64,000 nucleotides of DNA from Cecembia calidifontis (GTDB lineage: Bacteria > Bacteroidota > Bacteroidia > Cytophagales > Cyclobacteriaceae). Position 1 is the stretch's first letter, and the number at the start of each line of letters is the position of its first letter. Below the pieces are notes generated by a model. It did no database searches. It was given only the letters and a program-made list of their open reading frames with translations, and was not told the DNA's origin. Below, in pieces: positions 42,485 to 51,107 of the stretch. The stretch covers positions 1 to 64,000 of the forward strand of contig NZ_SGXG01000001.1 in NCBI RefSeq assembly GCF_004216715.1. Direction: 5' to 3'. The translations under genes and the position numbers were made by a program.

Positions 42485-44119
42485 ATGATCTCAATTGACA
42501 ACATTGCCGTTATCCACGGCGGACATGCCTTATTCAGTGACGTTTCTTTCTCTATCAATCCCAATGATAAAATCGCCTTGATGGGGAAAAATGGCGCAGG
42601 AAAATCCACCATGCTCAAAATCATCGCAGGAGTGACCAAGCCTTCCAAAGGTGGTGTTTCCGCCCCTAAAGATGCGGTGATTGCCTACCTCCCTCAGCAT
42701 TTGCTGACCGCAGACGACTGTACAGTGTTTGATGAAACGGCCAAGGCATTTGCTTCCTACTTGGGACTGAAAGCCGAAATTGACCGATTGAATGAGGAAT
42801 TGACAGTAAGAACTGATTATGATTCAGAGGAATATTACAAAATCATCGAGCGGGTTTCAGAGGTTTCAGAGAAGTTCTATTCCATAGAAGAGGTGAATTA
42901 CGAGGAAGAAGTGGAGAAGGTCTTGTTGGGCCTTGGCTTTGAAAGGGCGGACTTCCAAAGACCCACTTCGGAATTTTCCGGGGGTTGGAGAATGCGGATT
43001 GAGCTGGCCAAGATCCTTTTACAAAAACCTGATCTGATTCTGCTGGATGAGCCTACCAACCACCTGGACATAGAATCCATTCAGTGGCTGGAGGAATTTT
43101 TGACCGAAAAAGCCAAAGCCGTGGTGGTGATTTCCCACGACCGGGCATTTGTAGACAATATCACCAACCGTACCATTGAGGTAACGATGGGCCGGATTTA
43201 TAATTACAAAGCCAAGTACAGCCATTACCTGGAATTGAGAAAAGAACGCAGAGAACAGCAGCAGAAGCAATACGAAGAGCAGCAAAAGATGATCGCAGAG
43301 ACCAAGGAATTCATCGAACGCTTCAAAGGCACTTATTCCAAGACCCTGCAGGTCCAATCCCGTGTTAAAATGTTGGAAAAACTGGAATTGGTCGAAGTGG
43401 ACGAGGTGGATACATCCGCTTTACGCTTGCGTTTTCCTCCTTCACCAAGATCAGGCAAGTATCCGCTAATCGTGGAAGACCTTTCTAAATCCTATGGGGA
43501 GCATGTGGTTTTTAAAAATGCCTCAATGACCATTGAAAGAGGACAGAAAGTAGCATTTGTGGGCAAAAACGGTGAAGGAAAATCCACCATGATCAAAGCC
43601 ATTATGGGCGAGATCGACTTTGAGGGAAAATGCGAATTGGGTCACAATGCACAGATCGGTTACTTCGCCCAAAACCAAGCTTCTTTATTAGATGAAAACC
43701 TAACTATTTTTGAGACGATAGACCAGATTGCCGTCGGTGAAATACGCTCCAAAATCAAGGATTTGCTCGGTGCCTTTATGTTCTCCGGAGATGACATCAA
43801 CAAAAAAGTCAAAGTGCTTTCCGGAGGGGAAAAGACCCGCCTGGCCATGATCAAACTTTTGTTGGAACCCGTAAACTTGCTGATTCTCGACGAACCGACC
43901 AATCACCTGGACATGCGAACCAAAGACATCATCAAGGATGCCTTAAAGGATTTTGATGGCACCTTGATTTTGGTTTCTCACGACAGGGACTTCTTAGACG
44001 GTTTGGTGACTAAAGTTTTTGAATTTGGCAACAAACGTGTCAAAGAACATTTTGAAGACATCAATGGCTTCTTAAGGAATAAGAAACTGGAGAATTTGAG
44101 GGAAGTGGAAAGGAGATAA
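42485..44119 (+). CDS. ABC-F family ATPase (ribosome-associated)
   Basis: A 544-residue cytoplasmic protein with two ATPase domains and no membrane segments, the ABC-F layout. First domain: Walker A GKNGAGKSTMLK, signature EFSGGWRMRIELAKIL, Walker B LILLDEPTNHLDIES. A charged helical linker (about 240-320; RKERREQQQKQYEEQQKM) follows. Second domain: GKNGEGKSTMIK, LSGGEKTRLAMIKLL, LLILDEPTNHLDMRT. ABC-F proteins act on ribosomes in translation control or antibiotic protection. The pattern resembles the Uup/YbiT-like housekeeping branch rather than a known resistance factor, but this is uncertain. Confidence 0.92.
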   Translation: MISIDNIAVIHGGHALFSDVSFSINPNDKIALMGKNGAGKSTMLKIIAGVTKPSKGGVSAPKDAVIAYLPQHLLTADDCTVFDETAKAFASYLGLKAEIDRLNEELTVRTDYDSEEYYKIIERVSEVSEKFYSIEEVNYEEEVEKVLLGLGFERADFQRPTSEFSGGWRMRIELAKILLQKPDLILLDEPTNHLDIESIQWLEEFLTEKAKAVVVISHDRAFVDNITNRTIEVTMGRIYNYKAKYSHYLELRKERREQQQKQYEEQQKMIAETKEFIERFKGTYSKTLQVQSRVKMLEKLELVEVDEVDTSALRLRFPPSPRSGKYPLIVEDLSKSYGEHVVFKNASMTIERGQKVAFVGKNGEGKSTMIKAIMGEIDFEGKCELGHNAQIGYFAQNQASLLDENLTIFETIDQIAVGEIRSKIKDLLGAFMFSGDDINKKVKVLSGGEKTRLAMIKLLLEPVNLLILDEPTNHLDMRTKDIIKDALKDFDGTLILVSHDRDFLDGLVTKVFEFGNKRVKEHFEDINGFLRNKKLENLREVERR

Positions 44120-44343
44120 GCCTTTAGCTGTTTAAATGGAAATATGCTTCGCGAAATATATTTGAAATAAAAAAGTATTTTCAGATAAATAGATTGTCAC
44201 GTATTCTAAGAATCGGGAATTACTAAGTGATATTGATGGATATTTGCTTTGCGATATTCATTGATATTTTTTGGGGAAATTAAGGGTAAAGGTATTGAAA
44301 TATGCTTTTAGTTTAGAAGCCAGGTTTGTGACAATTATAATGA

Positions 44344-44748
44344 TCAATAAGTTTGACTGGGATCGAAGCTGACCAATCCATCATGGGCAATTAGAAGAAT
44401 TGGTGCGGATTGATAATTGAATTTGTTTTGGAATTCTTTTTTCTTTGATTCATCTCTGAACTCAACCCATTTCACATCCGGATGGATTTTTTCTAGTTTG
44501 GCTTTAAAAGCTTTGAAGTTGGAAGAATCTACCAATCCGAGTATATCATCCGAAGTTTTAAATAATTTCTTTACTCTTTCCTCACTGTAATTATCACTGA
44601 TCAAATAAACTATAAATCTGCTGCCTTTTGGTTGTTTAAATTCTTCTTTCCTTATTTCATCAAAATAAGAATAATAGTTTTCAGATTTTTGAAAAAAGAA
44701 GAATGAAAAAAATACCAGATAAAACAAGATTTTAAAATTCATAATCAT
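44344..44748 (-). CDS. Small exported thioredoxin-like protein without Cys
   Basis: A 134-residue product with an N-terminal hydrophobic segment (FYLVFFSFFFF) and a body resembling a thioredoxin fold (SRFIVYLISDNYSEERVKKLF, YQSAPILLIAHDGLVSFDP with the cis-Pro-like SAP). No Cys is present, so it cannot be a classical oxidoreductase. The fold call is weak. Its ATG overlaps the TGA of the propeller lipoprotein (ATGA), so the two are translationally coupled and downstream of the Cys-rich peptide 2. The analogous gene next to peptide 3 (50751-51107) keeps a CNSC motif. Confidence 0.6.
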   Translation of the reverse strand: MIMNFKILFYLVFFSFFFFQKSENYYSYFDEIRKEEFKQPKGSRFIVYLISDNYSEERVKKLFKTSDDILGLVDSSNFKAFKAKLEKIHPDVKWVEFRDESKKKEFQNKFNYQSAPILLIAHDGLVSFDPSQTY

Positions 44749-45833
44749 GAGAATTTAAGTTTTAATAATAAATTATTATTACTGCCTTCTATCAGTGTCA
44801 ATACATAATCTTTACATGCGAAAATAGGCCTACCGAATTCCAGGGGAATTATAATATCATTTTTAACTCTGTTTCCTTCTTTATCTGAAACATGTAAAAC
44901 ATACCTAATTGGAGGCCCATTTTTATTATCCATTTTGGAAATATCTTTATAGTAATCCTGTATTTCATTTTCAGTGTAAGCCCGGTCATAAATTACAAAA
45001 ACCAAATTCTCCTGAATAAAAATATCATATAGAGAGCTGTTCATTGCACTTAGAAATTTTAATTGTTCTGAAGTATATTTTTTCCCGAATGGAAGCAGTT
45101 GTGGCTCAAAATATTCTAAATCTAGAACAATAGGTTCTTCTTCTTTTTTTGATTTTAGATCATATCTTCTTAAAACTGTTTCATTTTGATCCATTAAATA
45201 CAATTTTTTATCATATATGTCTGAAATAATTAATCCGTTATTTAAATAATACCCTTCTAAATCATTTAACTTTTTAAATGGAAAACTTGAGATCAAATTA
45301 TAACTTTCTTTTTCAGTGTCAAATTCAATTAGCAGATCATGCTCTTTTCTAAAAAAATCAGGATTTGAAGACATTCCTTGGGGAAGGTTTATTCCGAAAA
45401 TTGAATTATCTATTCCAAAAGGTTTTAAAACCGGTGCCCGAGTTGACTCTCTATTAAATATAAAGCTCTTGATAAAATTACCATTAATGTCAAATAACTT
45501 AAAGTCTTTAATTCCAGATATAATTATTTCTTGGTTTTCCGTAAATCCTAAATTATTGTAAAGAAGTAAATACTCTTCTGGTCCTGAACCAAAATTATTA
45601 AAATAAGATAATTCTAAGGACCTTATGTCAAATATTATTACATCATTATTAAAGGGGTTATATCCTAACAACTTACTTTTAAATTTTGATGCAAACTTAA
45701 AGTATGGAAAATCATAAAAAACTGTATCTATAATTTCAAGCTTGAAAGAATCATGGGGTATTTGAACAATTTCCTTTTGTTCTTGCTTGCACGAAATTTG
45801 TGCAATTAATAAAAACCAAATTAAATATCTCAT
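44745..45833 (-). CDS. Lipoprotein with 6-bladed beta-propeller-like body
   Basis: A 362-residue lipoprotein (lipobox AQISC at residue 15). The body has repeated four-strand blocks with aromatic and DxxG-type turns (GIKDFKLFDINGNFIKSF, DIYDKKLYLMDQNETVLRRY, YVLHVSDKEGNRVKND) as in the 6-bladed propeller lipoproteins common in Bacteroidota. FGSGPEEYL is typical of that group. No catalytic motif is visible, and a ligand-binding or scaffold role is likely. It lies 136 bases after the Cys-rich peptide 2 and is coupled to the small protein at 44344. Codon use is AT-rich compared with the housekeeping genes, consistent with acquired DNA. Confidence 0.75.
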   Translation of the reverse strand: MRYLIWFLLIAQISCKQEQKEIVQIPHDSFKLEIIDTVFYDFPYFKFASKFKSKLLGYNPFNNDVIIFDIRSLELSYFNNFGSGPEEYLLLYNNLGFTENQEIIISGIKDFKLFDINGNFIKSFIFNRESTRAPVLKPFGIDNSIFGINLPQGMSSNPDFFRKEHDLLIEFDTEKESYNLISSFPFKKLNDLEGYYLNNGLIISDIYDKKLYLMDQNETVLRRYDLKSKKEEEPIVLDLEYFEPQLLPFGKKYTSEQLKFLSAMNSSLYDIFIQENLVFVIYDRAYTENEIQDYYKDISKMDNKNGPPIRYVLHVSDKEGNRVKNDIIIPLEFGRPIFACKDYVLTLIEGSNNNLLLKLKFS

Positions 45834-45856
45834 TTATTTTATCTCTTTTTATAAAA

Positions 45857-45931
45857 GGATCCCAATTTGAAACCAAAATTGAATATCCTAAGAATATTGA
45901 AAAATTCAGTAATGGACTCAAAATGGGATCC
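45857..45931 (-). terminator. Long-loop hairpin between peptide 2 and its propeller gene
   Basis: GGATCCCA (45857-45864) pairs with TGGGATCC (45924-45931) around a large loop holding a second inverted repeat (GAATAT/ATATTC). On the minus strand it is followed by TTTTAT. It may act as a leaky terminator or RNA-stability element. Confidence 0.45.
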
Positions 45932-45969
45932 AATTTAAAAACTGATTTTAGGTTGCTTTTCCAAGTTTA

Positions 45970-46155
45970 CTAAAATTCAGGACATGGAACTATACAGGTA
46001 GTGTGCCCAATTCCCAAGCAATAGACTATTCCTGTATCTTTTTCTGTTATACCCATTGACTCACAAAGAGCTGCTTGAGATTTCACTTCAGATGGCTTGA
46101 ACCAAACAATTGTCATTACCATAATTACAAATAAAGACTTAATTAGATTTTTCAT
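45970..46155 (-). CDS. Secreted Cys-rich peptide 2
   Basis: A 61-residue precursor. Signal MKNLIKSLFVIMVMTIVWF, probable cleavage after VKSQ, then about 34 residues with four Cys (ALCESM, VYCLGI, TTCIVPCPEF). Family not recognised. The N-terminus MKNLIKSL resembles MKNFFKAS of peptide 3. It heads a minus-strand unit with a propeller lipoprotein and a small thioredoxin-like protein. An (AT)10 tract lies 61-80 bases upstream of the ATG. Even Cys numbers suggest disulfides in the periplasm or outside the cell; this is inference. Confidence 0.68.
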   Translation of the reverse strand: MKNLIKSLFVIMVMTIVWFKPSEVKSQAALCESMGITEKDTGIVYCLGIGHTTCIVPCPEF

Positions 46156-46215
46156 AAAATTTTTTGTTTTTGGTTAAAGTATGAATTTCAATCAACTAAG
46201 CTTAGTGACAACTAA

Positions 46216-46235
46216 TATATATATATATATATATT
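46216..46235. repeat. Dinucleotide repeat (AT)10
   Basis: Twenty alternating A/T bases between the peptide 2 start and the IS4-like element. TTTG lies on the minus strand shortly upstream (around 46243-46246). Confidence 0.92.
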
Positions 46236-46310
46236 ATAATCAAATTTTTAGGTAACTTTTTTTACTAATTAATCAATTGAAATATAATGCCGTTAAGTTA
46301 AGGAATGTGA

Positions 46311-47513
46311 TTAAATAGATTTGTAATTCATTGAGTATTTCAGTTTAGCTCTGAATTTCCGCTTGAATACCTGGTTTCTTCTTGAATATTCTATTTTGGA
46401 AGCGATTTTATTTACATATTTCTGGATAATCTCCTCTAATTCACCACTTAAATCTGTGATTTTCAGAATCAGGGATTTTGTTTTTGACAGTGCATAAGTT
46501 TTATTGATTATCAAGGTCCTTGCTGACTTTGATGTCCGTCCTGTTTTGGTCTTTGGCTCCACATCATAGCAAAGAATATTGCAGAGTGATATGATCAGGG
46601 TCTTGGCATAGAAGTCCTGCTGGACCGCCCATGCTGTTTTGCCGGAAAAATCAGATACTTCAAGTCTTGATTTGATCAGTTTATATGCTTCTTCTATTCC
46701 CCATCTCTGTTTGTACAGGTTTATTAGAGAGGAAGCTGTATATTTTTTCCTGTCCAGCAGCGAAGTTGCATATATTGATATCTTACCCTTCTTATTCTTT
46801 TTCTTGATCAGTCTTACGGTCATGGTTTGGGATAACGAGGGATACTTTTCAAGCAGCCAACCGTATTTTGGAGGGAGTATTAATGTATATTCCGCATCAG
46901 TGGAACTGCTCAGGGAAAAATCCTCGACACAATTCCACCAATTGTCCTTCATCCTAAAAAGAAAATCGGCCCCCTTTCCTTTCAGCTCGAAAAAAAGTCT
47001 CAGTGATGCATAATACCTGTCGCACACAAGAAGATCCCCTTCTTTAATATGTCCAAGATGGGCATGACATAGGGTGGCTTCGGAAGTGGTGTAGCTTTCC
47101 ATACCGGCATCCAGTACTAGGCCGTTGTAAACATCATACAGGTAAGATATCCTGCTCATGTAATGTCCTGCATCCGCATTGGGCCCAAAACCATGATAGC
47201 TGAACTTCTCTGACATGGAGGGATGATCTGGGAGTTCAAGCGTTGAACCATCAACAGAAAGCACCCTATGACCCTTCCATTTCTTGAACTTTGCATGTTC
47301 GTAAAAAAGACTGCAGATCAAACTGTTAAGCTTTTTGAAAACTGTATAGCACAGTTTTTTCCTGGCCTGGGTAAATGCACTTTTAGTGGGCGATAAGAAA
47401 GATTCCCCAAAAAACTCTTCAAGGCAGATATTAAGTCCTTTGTTGCTCTTTGACAAAATAAAAAGCACAAGAACTTCAAAAGAAAAGAAACGGTCACGAA
47501 GAAAATCTTTCAC
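46311..47513 (-). CDS. IS4-family transposase, element C
   Basis: A 400-residue transposase, unrelated in detail to copies A and B. Catalytic blocks: LSVDGSTLELP, LLVCDRYYASL and LYKQRWGIEEAYKLIKSRLEV. The only standard start is the GTG at 47511-47513. The frame stays open upstream for some 39 more codons (through EFKLKLSYEKFIIESRTS) without ATG, GTG or TTG, so a non-standard start such as ATT near 47576 is possible. A hairpin at 47586-47619 precedes it. Confidence 0.88.
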   Translation of the reverse strand: MKDFLRDRFFSFEVLVLFILSKSNKGLNICLEEFFGESFLSPTKSAFTQARKKLCYTVFKKLNSLICSLFYEHAKFKKWKGHRVLSVDGSTLELPDHPSMSEKFSYHGFGPNADAGHYMSRISYLYDVYNGLVLDAGMESYTTSEATLCHAHLGHIKEGDLLVCDRYYASLRLFFELKGKGADFLFRMKDNWWNCVEDFSLSSSTDAEYTLILPPKYGWLLEKYPSLSQTMTVRLIKKKNKKGKISIYATSLLDRKKYTASSLINLYKQRWGIEEAYKLIKSRLEVSDFSGKTAWAVQQDFYAKTLIISLCNILCYDVEPKTKTGRTSKSARTLIINKTYALSKTKSLILKITDLSGELEEIIQKYVNKIASKIEYSRRNQVFKRKFRAKLKYSMNYKSI

Positions 47514-47585
47514 CGAAGTCCTACTTTCGATGATAAATTTTTCATAACTTAGTTTTAACTTGAATTCATTTACAATTAAAGTTTT

Positions 47586-47619
47586 AAGGCTTCCAGCACT
47601 CCCTGCTTTCGGAAGCCTT
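47586..47619 (-). promoter_or_regulatory. Hairpin near the right end of IS element C
   Basis: AAGGCTTCC / GGAAGCCTT, nine pairs with a 16-base loop, inside the element upstream of the transposase frame. In other IS4-family elements such a hairpin blocks translation from read-through transcripts; that role is inferred. Confidence 0.5.
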
Positions 47620-47875
47620 ATTTTATACCTCTAATATAATGAATTTCACTCAAATAACCACTAACTAAACGGCATTAAATGCCAAATTTTAAAATCTGAG
47701 CATGAGGCGTAATTTTTTCATTAACCTTTCTGTACTTTTTCGTAAATGTTCAATACTCGGCATGACAAGGAAATGCTTCTTTCTATAGCTTACCGACTGG
47801 AATTGGATAGCTTTTGGGATACAATTTAATTCGAATGCAGATTTGCTCTCGCTTCTCGCTTCTAATTTCTCTTCT

Positions 47876-49159
47876 CTAAATCCAGCCCCCCTGCATCAAA
47901 ATCAACAAAAGAGCCTGCTGAATAGCCAAATGTCCATCCTTGTTTACCCACCATTCATCCAGACTGTGGGCACCGCCTCCTTCTCCTCCACGGCCAATGG
48001 TCACTGCGGGAATGCCCAATGAAAAAGCCACATTGCTATTGGTCGAGCTGATACTTAATTCCGGATCATTCCCTGAAAGGTGCTTGGCTATGGCCATGGT
48101 CCGCTGAATCAAAGGGGAATCAGGGTCTGCCAATCCACTGGGTCTGTCCCCAACTTTTTCAATATCCACGGTCAAAGCTTTGCCTTGTCGGATAATGGCA
48201 TTTTCTTTTTCCAATCCTTCCTGTATGGACTCCAAAAACAATTGATTGATGCCCTGTAGTTTTTCCTGACTTTCTGAACGCATATCCACCAGCATCCAGG
48301 ATTCATATGGAATAGAGTTTACCGAGGTACCTCCTCCAAGTACTGAAACACTGTAGGTGGTTTTAGGTCCTTCCTTGGTAAAAGCATCAGCTTTAGGCAC
48401 AAAGGCAACCACGGCCTGGGCCAAAGCATTATGAGGATTTCCTATCCCAAATGCCCCATAAGAATGCCCTCCTGGCCCTTTGAAAGTCACCTTATATCTT
48501 AAGGAACCAATTCCCCCATTCACGATATCTTCCAGTCCTCCTCCATCAATGGCAATATGGGCCGCTAATGGATGTGCACCCTCCCTAAACAGAAACTTCA
48601 TACCTTTAAGATCTCCCAAACCCTCTTCACCCACCGTCCCGGCAAACCAAATGTCATCTTGCGTGCGGATATTTTCATGTACCATGGTTTTGAGTAAAGC
48701 CACTACAATAGCCAGGGACCTGTTGGCATCTGTAATCCCGGGAGCAAATAAGGTATCCCCTCTTTCCTTGACGGTTACATCGGTGCCAAAAGGAAAAACT
48801 GTATCCAAATGCCCTTCCACCAAAAAAGTCTTTTGGCCTTTGGTTCCCTTCCTAAGCCCTATCACATTTCCAACCTCATCTGTCCAGACAGAATCTGCTC
48901 CCGCATCCCTTAGCATCTGGGCAAAAACCTTTCCTTTTTCTTCTTCATGATGGGATGGCGATGGAATTTCGGTCAGGGTAATCATGTCCTGTACGGTCTG
49001 CTCATCGATACGAAGGATATATTCAAAAGCCTTTTTTACAGCAGGATCATGTACCAAAGTTTCCACCTGATCTTTGTAGGATTGCTGAATCACTTGAGCC
49101 TTTACAGAAATGGAAATAAGCGCGCCGAAAACACTCAATGCGAGGGATCTGATTCTCAT
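47876..49159 (-). CDS. Exported M20-family metallopeptidase
   Basis: A 427-residue zinc-dependent amino-/carboxypeptidase of the M20/M25/M40 type. Metal and catalytic residues are visible in LVEGHLDTVFPFG (His, Asp), ITDANRSLAIVVALL (bridging Asp), TVGEEGLGDLKG (Glu pair) and the C-terminal GGAHSLDEWW. Also seen are the dimerisation-domain blocks GPGGHSYGAFGIG and VLGGGTSVNSIP. A signal peptide is present (SLALSVFGALISISVKAQ), so it acts in the periplasm. The ATG at 49159 is chosen because a longer frame to 49222 would bury that signal. It stands alone, divergent from the peptide 3 unit; whether it processes that peptide is unknown. Confidence 0.9.
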   Translation of the reverse strand: MRIRSLALSVFGALISISVKAQVIQQSYKDQVETLVHDPAVKKAFEYILRIDEQTVQDMITLTEIPSPSHHEEEKGKVFAQMLRDAGADSVWTDEVGNVIGLRKGTKGQKTFLVEGHLDTVFPFGTDVTVKERGDTLFAPGITDANRSLAIVVALLKTMVHENIRTQDDIWFAGTVGEEGLGDLKGMKFLFREGAHPLAAHIAIDGGGLEDIVNGGIGSLRYKVTFKGPGGHSYGAFGIGNPHNALAQAVVAFVPKADAFTKEGPKTTYSVSVLGGGTSVNSIPYESWMLVDMRSESQEKLQGINQLFLESIQEGLEKENAIIRQGKALTVDIEKVGDRPSGLADPDSPLIQRTMAIAKHLSGNDPELSISSTNSNVAFSLGIPAVTIGRGGEGGGAHSLDEWWVNKDGHLAIQQALLLILMQGGWI

Positions 49160-49289
49160 AAGGGTTTCTTTTAGAATTTGAAATACCCGAAAAAATATGT
49201 TTATGGCAATACCGTTTGTCAACTTATCCTTTTTCTGAGCTAATGAGATTCATCTCAAGGGAAAATTTGTGAAAAATCAGACAAAACTC

Positions 49290-49321
49290 TTGACATAGTT
49301 GTTGTTTTTTTTTTAGTTTTC
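49290..49321 (+). promoter_or_regulatory. Putative promoter of peptide 3 with a T10 tract in the spacer
   Basis: TTGACA at 49290-49295 and TAGTTTTC at 49314-49321 (one change from TAnnTTTG) are 21 bases apart when counted from the TTG. Bases 49305-49314 are ten T. Length changes in the tract would alter spacing. Confidence 0.45.
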
Positions 49322-49354
49322 AAAAACTAAATCTTTAACCAAAATTTAACAATT

Positions 49355-49555
49355 ATGAAAAATTTCTTTAAAGCCTCCCTTCTGACAGTAATGATTTCAG
49401 CAGGTATTTGTTTTTCAAGTGAGAGCGCATGTGCCTACGATCAATCAATTGATTGTATGTTTTGTGCATTCAATAAAGTAGACAGAGGTGCTTGCGCTGG
49501 AACTGGAAGCTCTTGTCCTCCACAAATCATATGTGGAGGTGGGGCGCAACAGTAG
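49355..49555 (+). CDS. Secreted Cys-rich peptide 3
   Basis: A 66-residue precursor. Signal MKNFFKASLLTVMISAG, cleavage probably near SSESA or ACA, then about 40 residues with five or six Cys (SIDCMFCAF, GACAG, SSCPP, IICGGG). Family not recognised. It starts a plus-strand unit of four genes: this peptide, a DUF4221-like lipoprotein, a small Cys-pair lipoprotein and a second propeller-like lipoprotein. A perfect 11-base hairpin follows the stop, which would make the peptide mRNA more abundant than the rest. Cys-Gly-Gly near the C-terminus is shared with peptide 1. Confidence 0.7.
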   Translation: MKNFFKASLLTVMISAGICFSSESACAYDQSIDCMFCAFNKVDRGACAGTGSSCPPQIICGGGAQQ

Positions 49556-49564
49556 ACAAATTTA

Positions 49565-49610
49565 AAACCGCTTTGCATTCCTAGGATTTCAAAGCGGTTT
49601 ATTATCTTTT
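49565..49610 (+). terminator. Hairpin between peptide 3 and its lipoprotein operon
   Basis: AAACCGCTTTG / CAAAGCGGTTT, eleven perfect pairs with a 14-base loop, followed by ATTATCTTTTT. The T run is interrupted, so partial read-through into the next gene is expected. Confidence 0.7.
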
Positions 49611-49630
49611 TACCTTCAAATAATGCTTTT

Positions 49631-50773
49631 ATGAGAAGACAAATCATTTTATCTTATATCAGTTTAATCTTTATTTCCTCCTGTAATTTTTCCCAAAATC
49701 TCCAGGTTCCAGAAAACCAGTTTTTGGTGAAAACAAAATCTTTACGGTTACCATTAGACGAAAAATCCACCTATGAATTTTACATTTATCAGGTAGTCCG
49801 AGACACTTTGTTGGTTTTGAACCAGGTCAATTATTCTTTGGATTTTTACAGTTTGTCTGACCAAAAACTGATCCACAGGATACCTGTAGAGAGAGAAGGG
49901 GTAAATGGATTGGAAAGGTTAAACACATTCTATTATCACAATGCTGACTCTATTTTTTTATTCCCTCAATTCCTTTTGAAAAACTCACTTATCGTAGACC
50001 TAAGTGGAAATATTGTAGACCGGATCAAGCACAATGAATTTACCAGTGATATTGATGGTTTAATAAATCATGTTGGAACACCTTCTGTTCCATCGATTCT
50101 TTTTGGAAACGAATTACATTTTTCAGTCTATCCTTTGTTGGATGCAAGTCTTCAGGATGGGAATTTTATAACGGAACATAGCCTCAATTTAATTTCAGGT
50201 GATTTTACTTCATATAACTACGTAAAAAAACCCAATGTTTTTCATGATCAAAGATGGATCGAGGAAACATTTAAAAGGGTAAAAATTGGTCCAGAAGAAT
50301 GGTATTTTTCATGGAACCTATCAGACACAGTTTATCATATCAAAGGAGAAAATGGAGTTTTAATTGAGTCAATACCAATTCCTATGAATGGAGAAATAAG
50401 TACCAAACCACAGCCTGTTCCTAAAGATAAGTACAAAGAAAAATGGCCTAAAATGATGTCTGAAGGCTATGTTTATGGAAGAATTTTATTGGATTTGGAA
50501 AAAAACATTATACACAGAATTCGGTTCCTTCCACTAGCCGAGTCAAAAACAAAAAATAGCGACATTATAAATATTTATCTTTCAAAGGACTTTGAAATTC
50601 TCACCTATAACCTCAATGGTGAATTTTTTGGAAGCACCAAATTCAAGGCTGGCATTTATGATCCATTAGTCCCTTTTTTAGGCCCTGACGGCATATACTT
50701 ACCAAGGATCCACCCCAATTATAAAAATCTAAATGAAGATGAAATAGTATATGATGTATTCAGTGCGAAATAA
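49631..50773 (+). CDS. DUF4221-like lipoprotein, propeller type
   Basis: A 380-residue lipoprotein (lipobox FISSC at residue 18) with repeated strand-turn blocks (YSLDFYSLSDQKLIHRIPV, NSLIVDLSGNIVDRI, FEILTYNLNGEFFGSTKF). The architecture resembles the DUF4221 family, a beta-propeller lipoprotein group in Bacteroidota; function unknown. It follows peptide 3 by 75 bases with a hairpin in between, and overlaps the next gene by 23 bases. Low GC and aromatic-rich composition match the propeller gene of the peptide 2 unit. Confidence 0.75.
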   Translation: MRRQIILSYISLIFISSCNFSQNLQVPENQFLVKTKSLRLPLDEKSTYEFYIYQVVRDTLLVLNQVNYSLDFYSLSDQKLIHRIPVEREGVNGLERLNTFYYHNADSIFLFPQFLLKNSLIVDLSGNIVDRIKHNEFTSDIDGLINHVGTPSVPSILFGNELHFSVYPLLDASLQDGNFITEHSLNLISGDFTSYNYVKKPNVFHDQRWIEETFKRVKIGPEEWYFSWNLSDTVYHIKGENGVLIESIPIPMNGEISTKPQPVPKDKYKEKWPKMMSEGYVYGRILLDLEKNIIHRIRFLPLAESKTKNSDIINIYLSKDFEILTYNLNGEFFGSTKFKAGIYDPLVPFLGPDGIYLPRIHPNYKNLNEDEIVYDVFSAK

Positions 50774-51107
50774 AATTTCATTTGCTTTAATACTCTTGTT
50801 GCTATCCTGCCTTGGAAAGCCTAAAAAAACAAATCCGGAACTTGAAAATGCAGTCAAGTCGGCACCCCATTTTGCTATCATTGATTTGGACCGTTGTAAT
50901 TCCTGCTTCTCAGAATACAGCGACAAATTGAATTTAAGCACAAACGATTCATCTACTTTAGTGATAGTGCTTTCCAATTCCAAGAAAAAAGCCATGTTGT
51001 TTGGCAGTAAAAATAAGATTAAAGTTCTTTGGGACAGCACGCGTTATTTTGAAAATTATTTGGAAAAAAGCAGTTATTACATCCAAACTAACTCCTCTAT
51101 TAAATGA
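50751..51107 (+). CDS. Small lipoprotein with a CxxC pair
   Basis: A 118-residue lipoprotein (lipobox LLLSC near residue 20). The body starts with a thioredoxin-like strand and active-site-like helix, HFAIIDLDRCNSCFSEYSD. The CNSC pair could be a redox-active or metal-binding site. The fold call is tentative because the domain is short and no cis-Pro motif is obvious. It overlaps the DUF4221-like gene by 23 bases and the next gene by four (ATGA), so the three are translationally coupled. A role in forming or reading disulfides of peptide 3 is an attractive guess, not shown. Confidence 0.62.
   Translation: MMYSVRNKISFALILLLLSCLGKPKKTNPELENAVKSAPHFAIIDLDRCNSCFSEYSDKLNLSTNDSSTLVIVLSNSKKKAMLFGSKNKIKVLWDSTRYFENYLEKSSYYIQTNSSIK

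Larger units (their letters stand above)
46285..47677 (-). mobile_element. IS4-family element C, about 1393 bp
   Basis: Imperfect inverted ends TAATGCCGTTAAGTTA (left) and, complemented, TAATGCCGTTTAGTTA (right), around a single transposase gene. No convincing target duplication was seen, so either the element has been rearranged or the ends are slightly misplaced. The right end continues into a palindrome GGCATT-A-AATGCC. Confidence 0.8.
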
